From contig CP070687.1 of the NCBI GenBank assembly GCA_020353115.1, positions 2,710,010-2,724,724 of the forward strand: a DNA stretch of 14,715 nt, read 5' to 3'. Below, piece by piece: positions 8,340 through 14,715 of the stretch. Each line of letters begins with the position of its first letter. Within the stretch, counting starts at the first letter, position 1. The DNA is from Bacteroidales bacterium (lineage in GTDB: Bacteria > Bacteroidota > Bacteroidia > Bacteroidales > VadinHA17). Below the pieces are notes generated by a model. That model was not told the DNA's origin. It worked only from the letters and a program-made list of their open reading frames with translations, and searched no databases. Made by a program: the position numbers and the translations under genes.

Positions 8340-9038
8340 ATGAAAACCAGGACTTCACTTCTTACAATTGCTATTGCGATTTTTATTTCCTCATCCTGTA
8401 GCCGGACAGCTACCGATACAGAGTTGAGAACTGAAAACGATTCCATCAGTTACCTGACAGGAATGGTACTTGCCAGTAACATGAAGGAAGACGGATTTGA
8501 AACCATGAATCCCGTAATTGTTGCGAAGGCATTCGATGATGTGTTCAATGAAAGGGAACTGTTATTCGATCCGTATGATGCACAGACATTATTGAGAGAG
8601 TTTTACCAGAAGCTGAACGAACGAAAACTTTTGGAAGAATATGAGCCAAATAAGCAGGCCGGCGAATTGTTTCTTGAACAGAATAAAGCAAAAGAAGGTG
8701 TCGTCACACTGCCAAGCGGGTTACAGTATAAAGTCCTGGATGAAGGAAACGGTCCTAAACCTCAGCTTACAGACAGGGTTCAGGTTCATTATAGAGGATC
8801 TCTTGTTGACGGGACGGTATTCGAAAGCTCATTTGACGGTGATCCGGCGGTCTTCGGGGTAAATGGCTTGATTCCCGGATGGACTGAAGCATTACAGCTG
8901 ATGAATGTCGGTTCAACATGGGAGATTTATATTCCCCAGGATTTAGCCTATGGAACAAATGTAAGGCCCGGTGGTGCAATTCTGCCTTTCTCAGCCCTGA
9001 TATTTGAAATCAGGCTGATTGCTATCGAAGAAAATTAA
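8340..9038 (+). CDS. FKBP-type peptidyl-prolyl cis-trans isomerase, lipoprotein
   Basis: A 232-residue exported prolyl isomerase. A signal sequence ends at Cys20 (ISSSC), so it should be a lipoprotein that helps fold envelope proteins. Residues about 33-115 match the helical FKBP N-terminal dimerisation domain (DSISYLTGMVLASNM onward). Residues about 120-230 form the FKBP catalytic domain, with the usual active-site aromatics: Tyr151, Phe161, Phe172, Trp181, Tyr204 and Phe222. The acidic residue after Phe161, Asp in FKBP12 (Asp37), is Glu162 here, a mild departure that may lower or retune activity. The arrangement is Mip/FkpA-like. It has its own likely promoter and is followed after 12 nt by the DUF3127 gene, so the two are probably co-transcribed. 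Confidence 0.93.
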   Translation: MKTRTSLLTIAIAIFISSSCSRTATDTELRTENDSISYLTGMVLASNMKEDGFETMNPVIVAKAFDDVFNERELLFDPYDAQTLLREFYQKLNERKLLEEYEPNKQAGELFLEQNKAKEGVVTLPSGLQYKVLDEGNGPKPQLTDRVQVHYRGSLVDGTVFESSFDGDPAVFGVNGLIPGWTEALQLMNVGSTWEIYIPQDLAYGTNVRPGGAILPFSALIFEIRLIAIEEN

Positions 9039-9050
9039 AATCCTCAGCCT

Positions 9051-9428
9051 ATGCCTTTCGAACTAAACGGTAAAATTGTCGAAATCTTCGACACCGTCCA
9101 GGTAAGTGATACCTTCAGGAAAAGAGAGTTCATAGTTGAAAAAAGGGAAAGTACTCCGGGTTCCGAATTTACCGATTATATTAAATTTCAGTTAACGCAG
9201 GACAGGTGCGGGCTGATCGATAATATAAGGTTGGATGAAGAGGTCAGGATAAGTTTCAATATAAGGGGAAACCGTTGGGAAAGAGAAGGGAAAGTCAGTT
9301 ATTTCACAAATCTGGATGTCTGGAGAATTGAAAAACTGCAGGATGAACAGGCAGTCCATGATCCTCCTCCCCCGGCAGAGAATGACATTCCCCCTCCCCC
9401 GGAAGAGTTCGATGATCTGCCTTTCTGA
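9051..9428 (+). CDS. DUF3127 protein, OB-fold-like, with an SSB-like C-terminal tip
   Basis: A small cytoplasmic protein of 125 residues. Residues 1-95 match the DUF3127 family of Bacteroidota: FELNGKIVEIFDTVQVSD, then KREFIVEKRE, FQLTQDRCGLIDNI and a final strand NLDVWRIEKL. The strand pattern resembles an OB fold. The last 25 residues are a proline-rich linker (two runs of four to five prolines) ending in EEFDDLPF. That ending resembles the acidic C-terminal peptide of bacterial single-stranded DNA-binding protein (DDDIPF), which docks replication and repair partners. A nucleic-acid role is therefore plausible but not proven. It follows the FKBP gene by 12 nt and ends at a convergent boundary with the HlyD gene. 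Confidence 0.85.
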   Translation: MPFELNGKIVEIFDTVQVSDTFRKREFIVEKRESTPGSEFTDYIKFQLTQDRCGLIDNIRLDEEVRISFNIRGNRWEREGKVSYFTNLDVWRIEKLQDEQAVHDPPPPAENDIPPPPEEFDDLPF

Positions 9429-9590
9429 TCGATATTATGGTCCTTCAGTGGGAAACGGGATTTAGCTTCAGGTTCAGTAAACTGCTCTTCGGATTGGGAT
9501 TGCCCGTATTTATTCTTTGTTAGGAAGGTAGTTAAATCCTGAGAGATTTGAACGTACAAGGAGGGTGCAACGGTATGTAAAAAATCAGCC

Positions 9591-10913
9591 TCAGTAATTT
9601 GCCCCCAAATTCCTCTCATAAACATAACGGAAAGGTTCTATGATGCGCAGCAGGAGCGGCCTTGCTTCGGTTATTATCTCCGCTTTTCCAATCATCTCCT
9701 GATTGAAATCAAGTTCCTTATTGTAGTTGGTGATTAAGCCATCCGGAAGTTCAATTTCAGCAGTTAATTTGTTATTATTCGGGACCAGGGAAACATTCCT
9801 GACAAACCCCTTTACAATGCCAAATTCCATATAGGGATAGTTTTCAAGTTTGATATTTACTTGCAGTCCGGCTTTCACTTTACCAGCTCTTTTCTGACCA
9901 AGATCCACTCTTCCTATGATTTCTCCCTGGTCCTCCGGAATTACGGAGATCACCAAATCTCCAACCGTGACATTTTGATCTTCTATCCAATACCTTGTAA
10001 AGCTGACAACACCATTCTTTGAAGATCTCAGGAGAAAATTCTGTTTCCATGTAGCAATTGAGGCAATCAGATTATTATACGATTCGATCAGGTCATTTTC
10101 AAGTTGTTTTCGGGTCTCCTTTTCCTGCAGTTGAAGATCAAGAATTTCCTTTTCGAGTTCAGAAATTTTTATGGAAGTTTCGGAAAGGTTGATTTTCGAT
10201 TGCTCAAAATCATGTTCCTTCTGGATTTTCTGACCTTCGGCCTTTTCGAATTCGGCCAAAGGAATCACATTACGGATAAACAGGGTCGAGTCGCGCGAGA
10301 ACTGTTTATTGGCCAGTTCAACTTCTCTCTGAAGCAGACCCCGTTGCCGGTCCAGCCTGCTATAATATACATTGTATTTCTCGACTTCTTTCCGGGTAGA
10401 TTCAATTTTCCTGGGATGATAAGCCAGGCGGAGAAAATTCAGGTAGCTCTGATAATTCTTATAAAACAGGGTGAAATCGGGTTGAATGGCACCCAGGGAA
10501 TAATCACTTCGTAAAGGGAAGGCTAGCGCCGTATCAAAATGTTGAAAAAAAGGAGCCAGTCGTGCGAGATTGCTGTCCAGTGAAAAAACACTGCTATAGT
10601 CGGCCGGATTTTCAATTATTGCAAGATGCTGGCCTGCCATAACAACCTGGTTATTTGTAACGAACAATTCATCAATTTTTCCCGTGGATTTTGCAACGAC
10701 TCCGGCAGGAGGATTTTCTGTGGTAATGATAATATCGGAGGCAATAATATCGGGATACCTGAAATACCAGCTGCCGATAAGCAACCCGATCAATATAACC
10801 ACCAACAGGGTTATGCCCCAGCGGACGATCCATGAAGGAGTTTTCCCCAGGATCTCCTGTACCTCCTCACTCCGTAAATCCACCCTCTGAAAATCTTGAT
10901 TTGTGTTTGCCAT
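9591..10913 (-). CDS. HlyD-family membrane fusion protein (exporter periplasmic adaptor)
   Basis: A 440-residue adaptor that would link an inner-membrane ABC exporter to an outer-membrane channel. One membrane helix lies at residues 29-50 after a cytoplasmic N-terminus (RSEEVQEILGKTPSWIVRWG). The two halves of a lipoyl-like domain are around 71-100 (GVVAKSTGKIDELFV) and 295-330 (LRSSKNGVVSF). Between them, about 169-290, is a long charged coiled coil (KEVEKYNVYYSRLDRQ, ELEKEILDLQLQEKE). The C-terminal part is beta-rich, as expected for the adaptor barrel. It lies 151 bp downstream of the C39-peptidase ABC gene on the same strand and is its obvious partner. No TolC-like channel gene is in the window. 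The length is typical of Bacteroidota adaptors paired with C39 transporters. Confidence 0.93.
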   Translation of the reverse strand: MANTNQDFQRVDLRSEEVQEILGKTPSWIVRWGITLLVVILIGLLIGSWYFRYPDIIASDIIITTENPPAGVVAKSTGKIDELFVTNNQVVMAGQHLAIIENPADYSSVFSLDSNLARLAPFFQHFDTALAFPLRSDYSLGAIQPDFTLFYKNYQSYLNFLRLAYHPRKIESTRKEVEKYNVYYSRLDRQRGLLQREVELANKQFSRDSTLFIRNVIPLAEFEKAEGQKIQKEHDFEQSKINLSETSIKISELEKEILDLQLQEKETRKQLENDLIESYNNLIASIATWKQNFLLRSSKNGVVSFTRYWIEDQNVTVGDLVISVIPEDQGEIIGRVDLGQKRAGKVKAGLQVNIKLENYPYMEFGIVKGFVRNVSLVPNNNKLTAEIELPDGLITNYNKELDFNQEMIGKAEIITEARPLLLRIIEPFRYVYERNLGANY

Positions 10914-11064
10914 ATCCTGTTTAATTGTGTACTGAATTGCCGGAATTCCGGATTGTAAAATTGTTAAGGTTTATTCTGCCGGTTTTATATATGTCAACCT
11001 TTTCAGGCGGACGGTTCGTTTGTAACCGGAACCATTCAGGGCTCCGGATATTCACCAATGATCC

Positions 11065-13254
11065 TCAATTCCCCAGTTCCAGTTGATTCCTGACAAGGTT
11101 AAAGTAATGTCCCTGTTTTTTTGTGAGTTCTTCATGAGTTCCTTTTTCAACAATTTGTCCTTTATCGAGAACAACGATCTGATGGGCATTTTTCACGGTA
11201 CTTAGCCTGTGAGCAACAACAATGACCGTTTTACCGGCAAATATTTCTTTGAGATTATTCATGATAACCATTTCATTATTGGCATCCAGTGCATTGGTTG
11301 CTTCGTCAAAAAACAGGTATTCCGGATCTTTGTAAACGGCTCTTGCTATGAGTATCCGCTGCTTTTGTCCCTCGCTCAACCCATGACCGTTCGATCCGAT
11401 CCTTGTATTATAACCCATAGGCAGGGATTCTATCATTTCCCTGATATTTGCTGTCTGCACGGCTAGTCTTAACTTATCCTTATCAACATACTCATCACCC
11501 ATAACGATATTCCTTGTAATGGAATCGGAAAAAATAAAGCCATCCTGCATAACAACTCCGCAGGTTTCCCTCCAGAATTTTGAACTGTAATTTTTCAACT
11601 GTATATCTCCAATTTTCACTTCTCCATTCACAGGTTGATAGAATCCGAGAATCAGCTTAATAAGTGTTGTTTTGCCACTTCCGCTAACACCTACGATTGC
11701 TGTTTGTTTCTCCTCCGGGATATTTAGATTAATATCCTTCAATACAAAAGGTGAATGAGGCCCCTCATATTGAAAAGAGAGATTAGTCAGTGAAATATCT
11801 TTCTTGTCTGGAAGTGTGGAAATCTTCTCTTCTTCGGATATTTCTTCGTCCTCCATCTGATGTATTTCCGCCAGTCGTTCCAGGCTGATCCTTGCATCCT
11901 GTGTTTTGTGAAAAAATCCGATCATCTGATCGAGTGGTGAATTGAGTTGACCCAGAATGTACTGAACGGCAAGCATCATTCCGAGGGTCATATCCCCTGT
12001 AATAACAGCGGTTGCCGCCATTATGGTTATTACGATATTTTTGGTTTCGTTAATAAACGTTGCTCCTGCCTGCTGGTATTGATTCAGTGTAAGGGATCTG
12101 ACATTTACCCTGAATAGTTTCGTCTGGATCGTCTCCCACTCCCATCTCTTCTGTTTTTCAATATTGTTCAGTTTAATTTCCTGCATTCCGGTGATTAGCT
12201 GTATAAGGTTGCTCTGGTTGTCCGAAAGCTGTTTGAATTTTCTGAAATCCAGTTCCCTTCTCCTCTTCATAAAGAGGTAGACCCAGAATGTATACAAGGC
12301 ACTTCCGATGAGGTAGATCCAGAATATTTTTAAACTGTAAATGGCAAGAACTATCCCGAAAATCACCAGGTTCAGAAACGAAAACAGGATATTCAGGGTT
12401 GATGAGGTTAAGAACAATTCGATACGGCGGTGATCGCCAATTCTCTGTAAAAGGTCACCTATCAATTTCGAATCAAAAAAAGCAATGGGTAATCTCATCA
12501 TTTTGATCAGAAAATCCGAGATTAATGAAATATTAACCCTTGTACCCAGATGTAACAATATCCATCCGCGAATAAAATCTACCGACATTCTGCTGATAAA
12601 CAATACGAGTTGAGCAATCAGTATCAAATAGATGAATCCAACATCCTGGTTGTTGATTCCGAAATCCACCACCTGCTGGGTAAGGAAAGGAAATATGAGC
12701 TGTAGCAGGCTTCCGAAGAGCAAACCAAGGATCAGCTGGATTACAAACTTCTTTTGTGGTTTGAGATAGGAAAACAGAAACCGGAAGTTCCCTTTCTCGA
12801 TTTTCTCATCTTCCTGATTATAAAAATCAGGAGTGGGTTCAAGCAGCAAACACAAACCCTGATCTGTTCCCTGATCGCTTGAACTGATCCAGCCGTCCAA
12901 AAACTCTTTCCTGGTTAGGGAGATCTTACCAAGTGCCGGATCAGCTACTAGGATTTTTTCTTTTTTTATGCGGTAAACGACGATAAAGTGTTTTTGTTTC
13001 CAGTGAACAATGCAGGGTAAAGGGACTTCCCTGCTTAACTGGTCATAGCTGATTCGAACCCCCTTTGTCCTTATACCGATTGATTCGGCAGCGTCACTAA
13101 CACCAAGCATGGAAACACCCTCACGGGTTATATAACTCCTTTCACGCAGTGTCTGGATGGAGAAGCTCTTTCCATAATATGCAGCGATCATACGGAGACA
13201 GGCAGGACCACAGTCCATGGCATCGAATTGCCTGAAAAAGGGGAATGAAGGCAT
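11065..13254 (-). CDS. Peptidase-domain (C39) ABC transporter, peptide maturation and export
   Basis: A 729-residue fused protease-exporter that would cut leader peptides, typically after a double glycine, and pump the product out. Residues 1-130 are a C39 cysteine peptidase with an intact catalytic set: Cys15 in DCGPAC, His89 in KHFIVVY and Asp105 in ADPALG. A transmembrane region spans about 165-440. The ATPase domain has Walker A GVSGSGKTT (522-530), a Q-loop VMQDGF, the signature LSEGQ (626-630; Glu where Gly is usual), Walker B ending at Asp650-Glu651 and the switch His682. All parts look functional. The start follows a repeat-rich 584-bp gap. HlyD follows on the same strand. No cargo gene is visible, so the exported peptide is unknown; a bacteriocin, signal or modified peptide are all possible. 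Confidence 0.96.
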   Translation of the reverse strand: MPSFPFFRQFDAMDCGPACLRMIAAYYGKSFSIQTLRERSYITREGVSMLGVSDAAESIGIRTKGVRISYDQLSREVPLPCIVHWKQKHFIVVYRIKKEKILVADPALGKISLTRKEFLDGWISSSDQGTDQGLCLLLEPTPDFYNQEDEKIEKGNFRFLFSYLKPQKKFVIQLILGLLFGSLLQLIFPFLTQQVVDFGINNQDVGFIYLILIAQLVLFISRMSVDFIRGWILLHLGTRVNISLISDFLIKMMRLPIAFFDSKLIGDLLQRIGDHRRIELFLTSSTLNILFSFLNLVIFGIVLAIYSLKIFWIYLIGSALYTFWVYLFMKRRRELDFRKFKQLSDNQSNLIQLITGMQEIKLNNIEKQKRWEWETIQTKLFRVNVRSLTLNQYQQAGATFINETKNIVITIMAATAVITGDMTLGMMLAVQYILGQLNSPLDQMIGFFHKTQDARISLERLAEIHQMEDEEISEEEKISTLPDKKDISLTNLSFQYEGPHSPFVLKDINLNIPEEKQTAIVGVSGSGKTTLIKLILGFYQPVNGEVKIGDIQLKNYSSKFWRETCGVVMQDGFIFSDSITRNIVMGDEYVDKDKLRLAVQTANIREMIESLPMGYNTRIGSNGHGLSEGQKQRILIARAVYKDPEYLFFDEATNALDANNEMVIMNNLKEIFAGKTVIVVAHRLSTVKNAHQIVVLDKGQIVEKGTHEELTKKQGHYFNLVRNQLELGN

Positions 13255-13304
13255 AGAACTTCACATTACCGGAATAAATCTCCTAATAAAATTGGTACTA
13301 AACC

Positions 13305-13320
13305 CCAGAACAAACTCTGG
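13305..13320. repeat. Small hairpin, outer part of the palindrome cluster
   Basis: CCAGA at 13305-13309 pairs with TCTGG at 13316-13320 around a 6-nt loop. It lies 51 bp upstream of the exporter start codon and next to the larger palindromes, and looks like one unit of a composite intergenic repeat. Confidence 0.5.
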
Positions 13321-13327
13321 ACTCTCA

Positions 13328-13349
13328 TTTCCGCAGCAAGCTGCTGGGA
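13328..13349. repeat. Near-palindrome centred on GCAGC-AA-GCTGC
   Basis: GCAGC (13333-13337) and GCTGC (13340-13344) pair across a two-base AA spacer, with partial pairing extending to both sides. From memory, the core CCGCAGCAAGCTGC is a frequent intergenic palindrome in Bacteroidota genomes; this copy appears degenerate. Confidence 0.55.
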
Positions 13350-13350
13350 A

Positions 13351-13410
13351 CCAGCCTGCCTGCCGCCAGCCTGCCGCCTGCCTGTCGGCAGACAGGGACT
13401 GGCAGGCAGG
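13351..13410. repeat. GC-rich composite inverted and direct repeat (CCTGCC family)
   Basis: CCTGCCTGCC at 13355-13364 is perfectly inverted as GGCAGGCAGG at 13401-13410. Inside are a direct repeat of CCAGCCTGCC (13351-13360 and 13366-13375) and a perfect inner hairpin CCTGTC/GACAGG (13381-13386 and 13391-13396) with a GGCA loop. The block is far richer in G+C than the A/T-rich DNA around it, which points to a dispersed repeat element and not to a gene part. It could also form a strong RNA hairpin in the leader of the exporter transcript. Confidence 0.75.
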
Positions 13411-13523
13411 AAGGATTAAAAGGCTGATAATTACCCTTCAATGTTCGATAAAAATAACAATAATTTGGCAATTACTATTACGGAAAGATTTCAGATCGGC
13501 AACCTCTCTCCCAAAAGAAAAAT

Positions 13524-13578
13524 CCTGACAGGTCCGCGCCGGGCCGGTTTGATTGGCTCCGCCGGTAGACCTGTCAGG
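13524..13578. repeat. REP-like inverted repeat with CCTGACAGG arms
   Basis: CCTGACAGGTC (13524-13534) and GACCTGTCAGG (13568-13578) form a perfect 11-bp inverted repeat around a 33-nt GC-rich interior; after one mismatch on each side, AAA and TTT extend the pairing. Each arm is itself nearly palindromic (CCTG-A-CAGG), and the interior holds further inverted CCGG pairs. The form resembles repetitive extragenic palindromes of Bacteroidota that RAYT-type transposases can mobilise. No such transposase is in this window. Confidence 0.7.
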
Positions 13579-13622
13579 TTTTAAACGCTTGTAAAAATTG
13601 CCACCGAAAGAAATCAAGCTTC

Positions 13623-13800
13623 ATAAAATAGGAGTTGTCCAGGGAACAGGGTTATAACCAAGCTATAACTTGAGTTGAGGTTGGACGGAAGGTAATGTAA
13701 AGCAGACTGATGAGTACAACTCTGAATCTTATTCCCTGGAAAACCCGTTGAAATGGACTGAGAACATTTCACGGTATGTAAAGAACGACTCCTATTTTAT
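13623..13800. repeat. 178-bp element with 16-bp terminal inverted repeat and nested stems
   Basis: The ends, 13623-13638 and 13785-13800, pair over 16 positions: 15 Watson-Crick pairs, including a perfect run of 13, plus one T-G wobble. Inside, CCAGGGAA (13639-13646) pairs with TTCCCTGG (13732-13739), and after one mismatch six more pairs extend this stem to 13653/13725. A third stem, 13745-13755 with 13765-13774, has ten pairs and one bulged base. The whole therefore folds as a closed multi-branch structure. It may be a non-autonomous transposon (a TA flanks AAATAGGAG at both ends) or a structured RNA. It lies just past the kinase stop codon. No known RNA family is recognised. Confidence 0.6.
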
Positions 13801-13838
13801 ATCTTTAAAACGACTGAATTTCGTATGAATATTGTTTT

Positions 13839-14708
13839 TCAAATAGCTACTTCCTGATCCGATATAAAAAAGTTTTTCATCGATTCATCCTCTTTAAGGA
13901 AATGAACCGGTTTAAATCTGTTTTTTGAAACCTTTTTTGGCAATTGAAATGCAAATACAGAACCCTTTTTAATATTTGGTTCAACCCAGATCTCTCCTCC
14001 CATAAGCTCTACCAAACCTTTGCAGATGGACAAGCCGATTCCGATGCCCCTTGCCTCTTCCTGATGCAAAGAATATTTCCTGTTAAAGGATCCGAAAACA
14101 TCACGTCCATCCTCCTGATCCACTCCCCGTCCCGTATCCTTTACAAAGAATTTGATGAAATTTTTCTGAGACAGATCATACCCCAAGACGATAATGCCCT
14201 TTTCCGTGAATTTCAATGCATTTGCAATGAGATTTGACATTATTTGCTTCAGTCGTAACGGATCTGTACGAAACAAAAGGTCCGTATTCTGAACCTGTTT
14301 ATCCATTAACAGGGCTACACTATGCTTTTCTTTCCGGTGTTTTTCCCTGTTGTAAAATGTATACAGTGCATTAAACAGATCATTAATACAGCAGTCATCT
14401 TCATGAATCTCCAGTTGCCCTGATTCGATCATGGCCATGTCGATCAGATTTTCAATGAAACTCAAAAGATTTTCACTGCTGTTGTTAATGTATTCAAGAT
14501 AAAGATCTTTCTGGTCGGTACTTAGATCATCACTCGCCAGAAGATTTGAAAATCCGATAATGGAATTCATTGGAGTCCTTATCTCATGAGAGATATTGGA
14601 AAGGAATACCGTCCTGATTTTCTCGATTTCGACCTCTTTGCTTCTCACCAAAGCTTCAAGTTCCTTTATCCGCTTCTCCAGATCTTTTATTTTCTGTTCA
14701 TCTTTCAT
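13839..14708 (-). CDS. Cytoplasmic sensor histidine kinase (HisKA + HATPase), N-terminus may extend beyond window
   Basis: A histidine kinase of 289 residues from the first in-frame ATG. A short coiled coil (residues 1-32, rich in Lys/Glu) leads into the dimerisation domain with the phospho-accepting His41 in SNISHEIRTPMNS. The ATPase domain has the N box SNLIANALKF (Asn159, Asn163), G1 box DTGRGVD (191-197) and G2 box GIGIGLS (221-227). No membrane helix, PAS or other sensor domain and no receiver domain are present in this part. The frame is still open at the window end, 7 nt upstream of the ATG, so an upstream sensor domain cannot be excluded. The C-terminal 30 residues extend beyond the usual end of the ATPase fold. 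Its partner regulator and signal are unknown. Confidence 0.9.
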   Translation of the reverse strand: MKDEQKIKDLEKRIKELEALVRSKEVEIEKIRTVFLSNISHEIRTPMNSIIGFSNLLASDDLSTDQKDLYLEYINNSSENLLSFIENLIDMAMIESGQLEIHEDDCCINDLFNALYTFYNREKHRKEKHSVALLMDKQVQNTDLLFRTDPLRLKQIMSNLIANALKFTEKGIIVLGYDLSQKNFIKFFVKDTGRGVDQEDGRDVFGSFNRKYSLHQEEARGIGIGLSICKGLVELMGGEIWVEPNIKKGSVFAFQLPKKVSKNRFKPVHFLKEDESMKNFFISDQEVAI

Positions 14709-14715
14709 ATTTATC

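Larger units (their letters stand above)
13255..13838. other. 584-bp gene-free, repeat-rich gap between histidine kinase and exporter
   Basis: No protein-coding gene is supported here on either strand. Going from the exporter start outwards, it contains a cluster of GC-rich palindromes (about 13305-13410), an A/T-rich stretch (13411-13520) with no recognised signal, a REP-like inverted repeat (13524-13578), and a 178-bp element closed by a 16-bp inverted repeat (13623-13800). The exporter promoter is probably inside it but no -7/-33 pair stands out. Small minus-strand open frames of 16-20 codons exist (for example 13266-13328) but lack a double-glycine leader. Confidence 0.8.

Noticed and set aside
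9299..9625. Minus-strand open frame of 108 codons after the HlyD stop, with a plausible-looking sequence in 9430-9590
   Set aside because: It overlaps the end of HlyD and, antisense, the DUF3127 gene; the glycine-rich part is just the reverse of the proline codons. No family is recognised and no start follows the HlyD stop.
10940..10951. Perfect 12-bp palindrome CCGGAATTCCGG between exporter and HlyD genes, considered as an operator
   Set aside because: Single short site with no second copy; a palindrome of this size can occur by chance.
13266..13328. Minus-strand 20-codon hydrophobic open frame just upstream of the exporter, considered as a cargo peptide
   Set aside because: It has no double-glycine leader, no ribosome binding site, and its 5' half is made of repeat sequence.
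13217..13528. Plus-strand open frame of 103 codons across the palindrome cluster
   Set aside because: It starts antisense to the exporter and its sequence is translated palindromes (repeated Pro-Ala-Cys-Arg); no sign of a real protein.
13574..13624. Minus-strand 16-codon open frame considered as a signal peptide precursor
   Set aside because: Too short, no leader motif, and it runs into the REP-like repeat.
13623..13800. Retron-type RNA, because of end-to-end inverted repeats
   Set aside because: No reverse transcriptase gene is in the window, and the layout of a retron RNA is not recognisable.

Overview
The window looks like chromosomal DNA of a member of the Bacteroidota, perhaps an uncultured Bacteroidales or Marinilabiliales relative. 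The signs are several short-signal lipoproteins, a stand-alone MnmD, a DUF3127 protein, a Bacteroidota-style HlyD/C39-ABC exporter pair, starts mostly without a Shine-Dalgarno sequence, and a TATCTTCG -7-like box before the FKBP gene. The genus cannot be told from the sequence alone.

Positions 1-7407 (+ strand) form a hexuronate-use cluster. In order it holds the 3' part of an SDR dehydrogenase of gluconate-5-dehydrogenase type, a DUF4861 lipoprotein, a UxaE-type tagaturonate epimerase, uronate isomerase UxaC (overlapping uxaE by 4 nt), and a three-gene TRAP transporter (DctP as a lipoprotein, DctQ, DctM). The inferred logic is that uronates released from pectin-like or glucuronate-containing polymers are imported by the TRAP system. 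UxaC then isomerises galacturonate to tagaturonate and glucuronate to fructuronate, and UxaE links the two ketouronates, so both sugars can feed one reductase/dehydratase branch. That branch (mannonate oxidoreductase, UxuA) is not in the window.

Positions 7426-9428 (+) carry housekeeping genes: mnmD (tRNA wobble-uridine modification), an FKBP-type prolyl isomerase lipoprotein, and a DUF3127 protein whose C-terminus resembles the tip of SSB. 

Positions 9591-13254 (- strand, convergent with the first block) encode a peptide-exporter pair: a C39-peptidase ABC transporter followed by an HlyD-type membrane fusion protein. I found no double-glycine precursor peptide. A cytoplasmic histidine kinase (13839-14708, -) lies upstream and may continue past the window end.

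The 584-bp gap between kinase and exporter (13255-13838) is the most unusual stretch. It has a cluster of GC-rich palindromes (about 13305-13410), a REP-like inverted repeat (13524-13578), and a 178-bp element bounded by a 16-bp inverted repeat with nested stems (13623-13800). The last could be a structured RNA or a non-autonomous mobile element. I see no CRISPR array, tRNA, rRNA, intact insertion sequence or convincing new multi-gene system.
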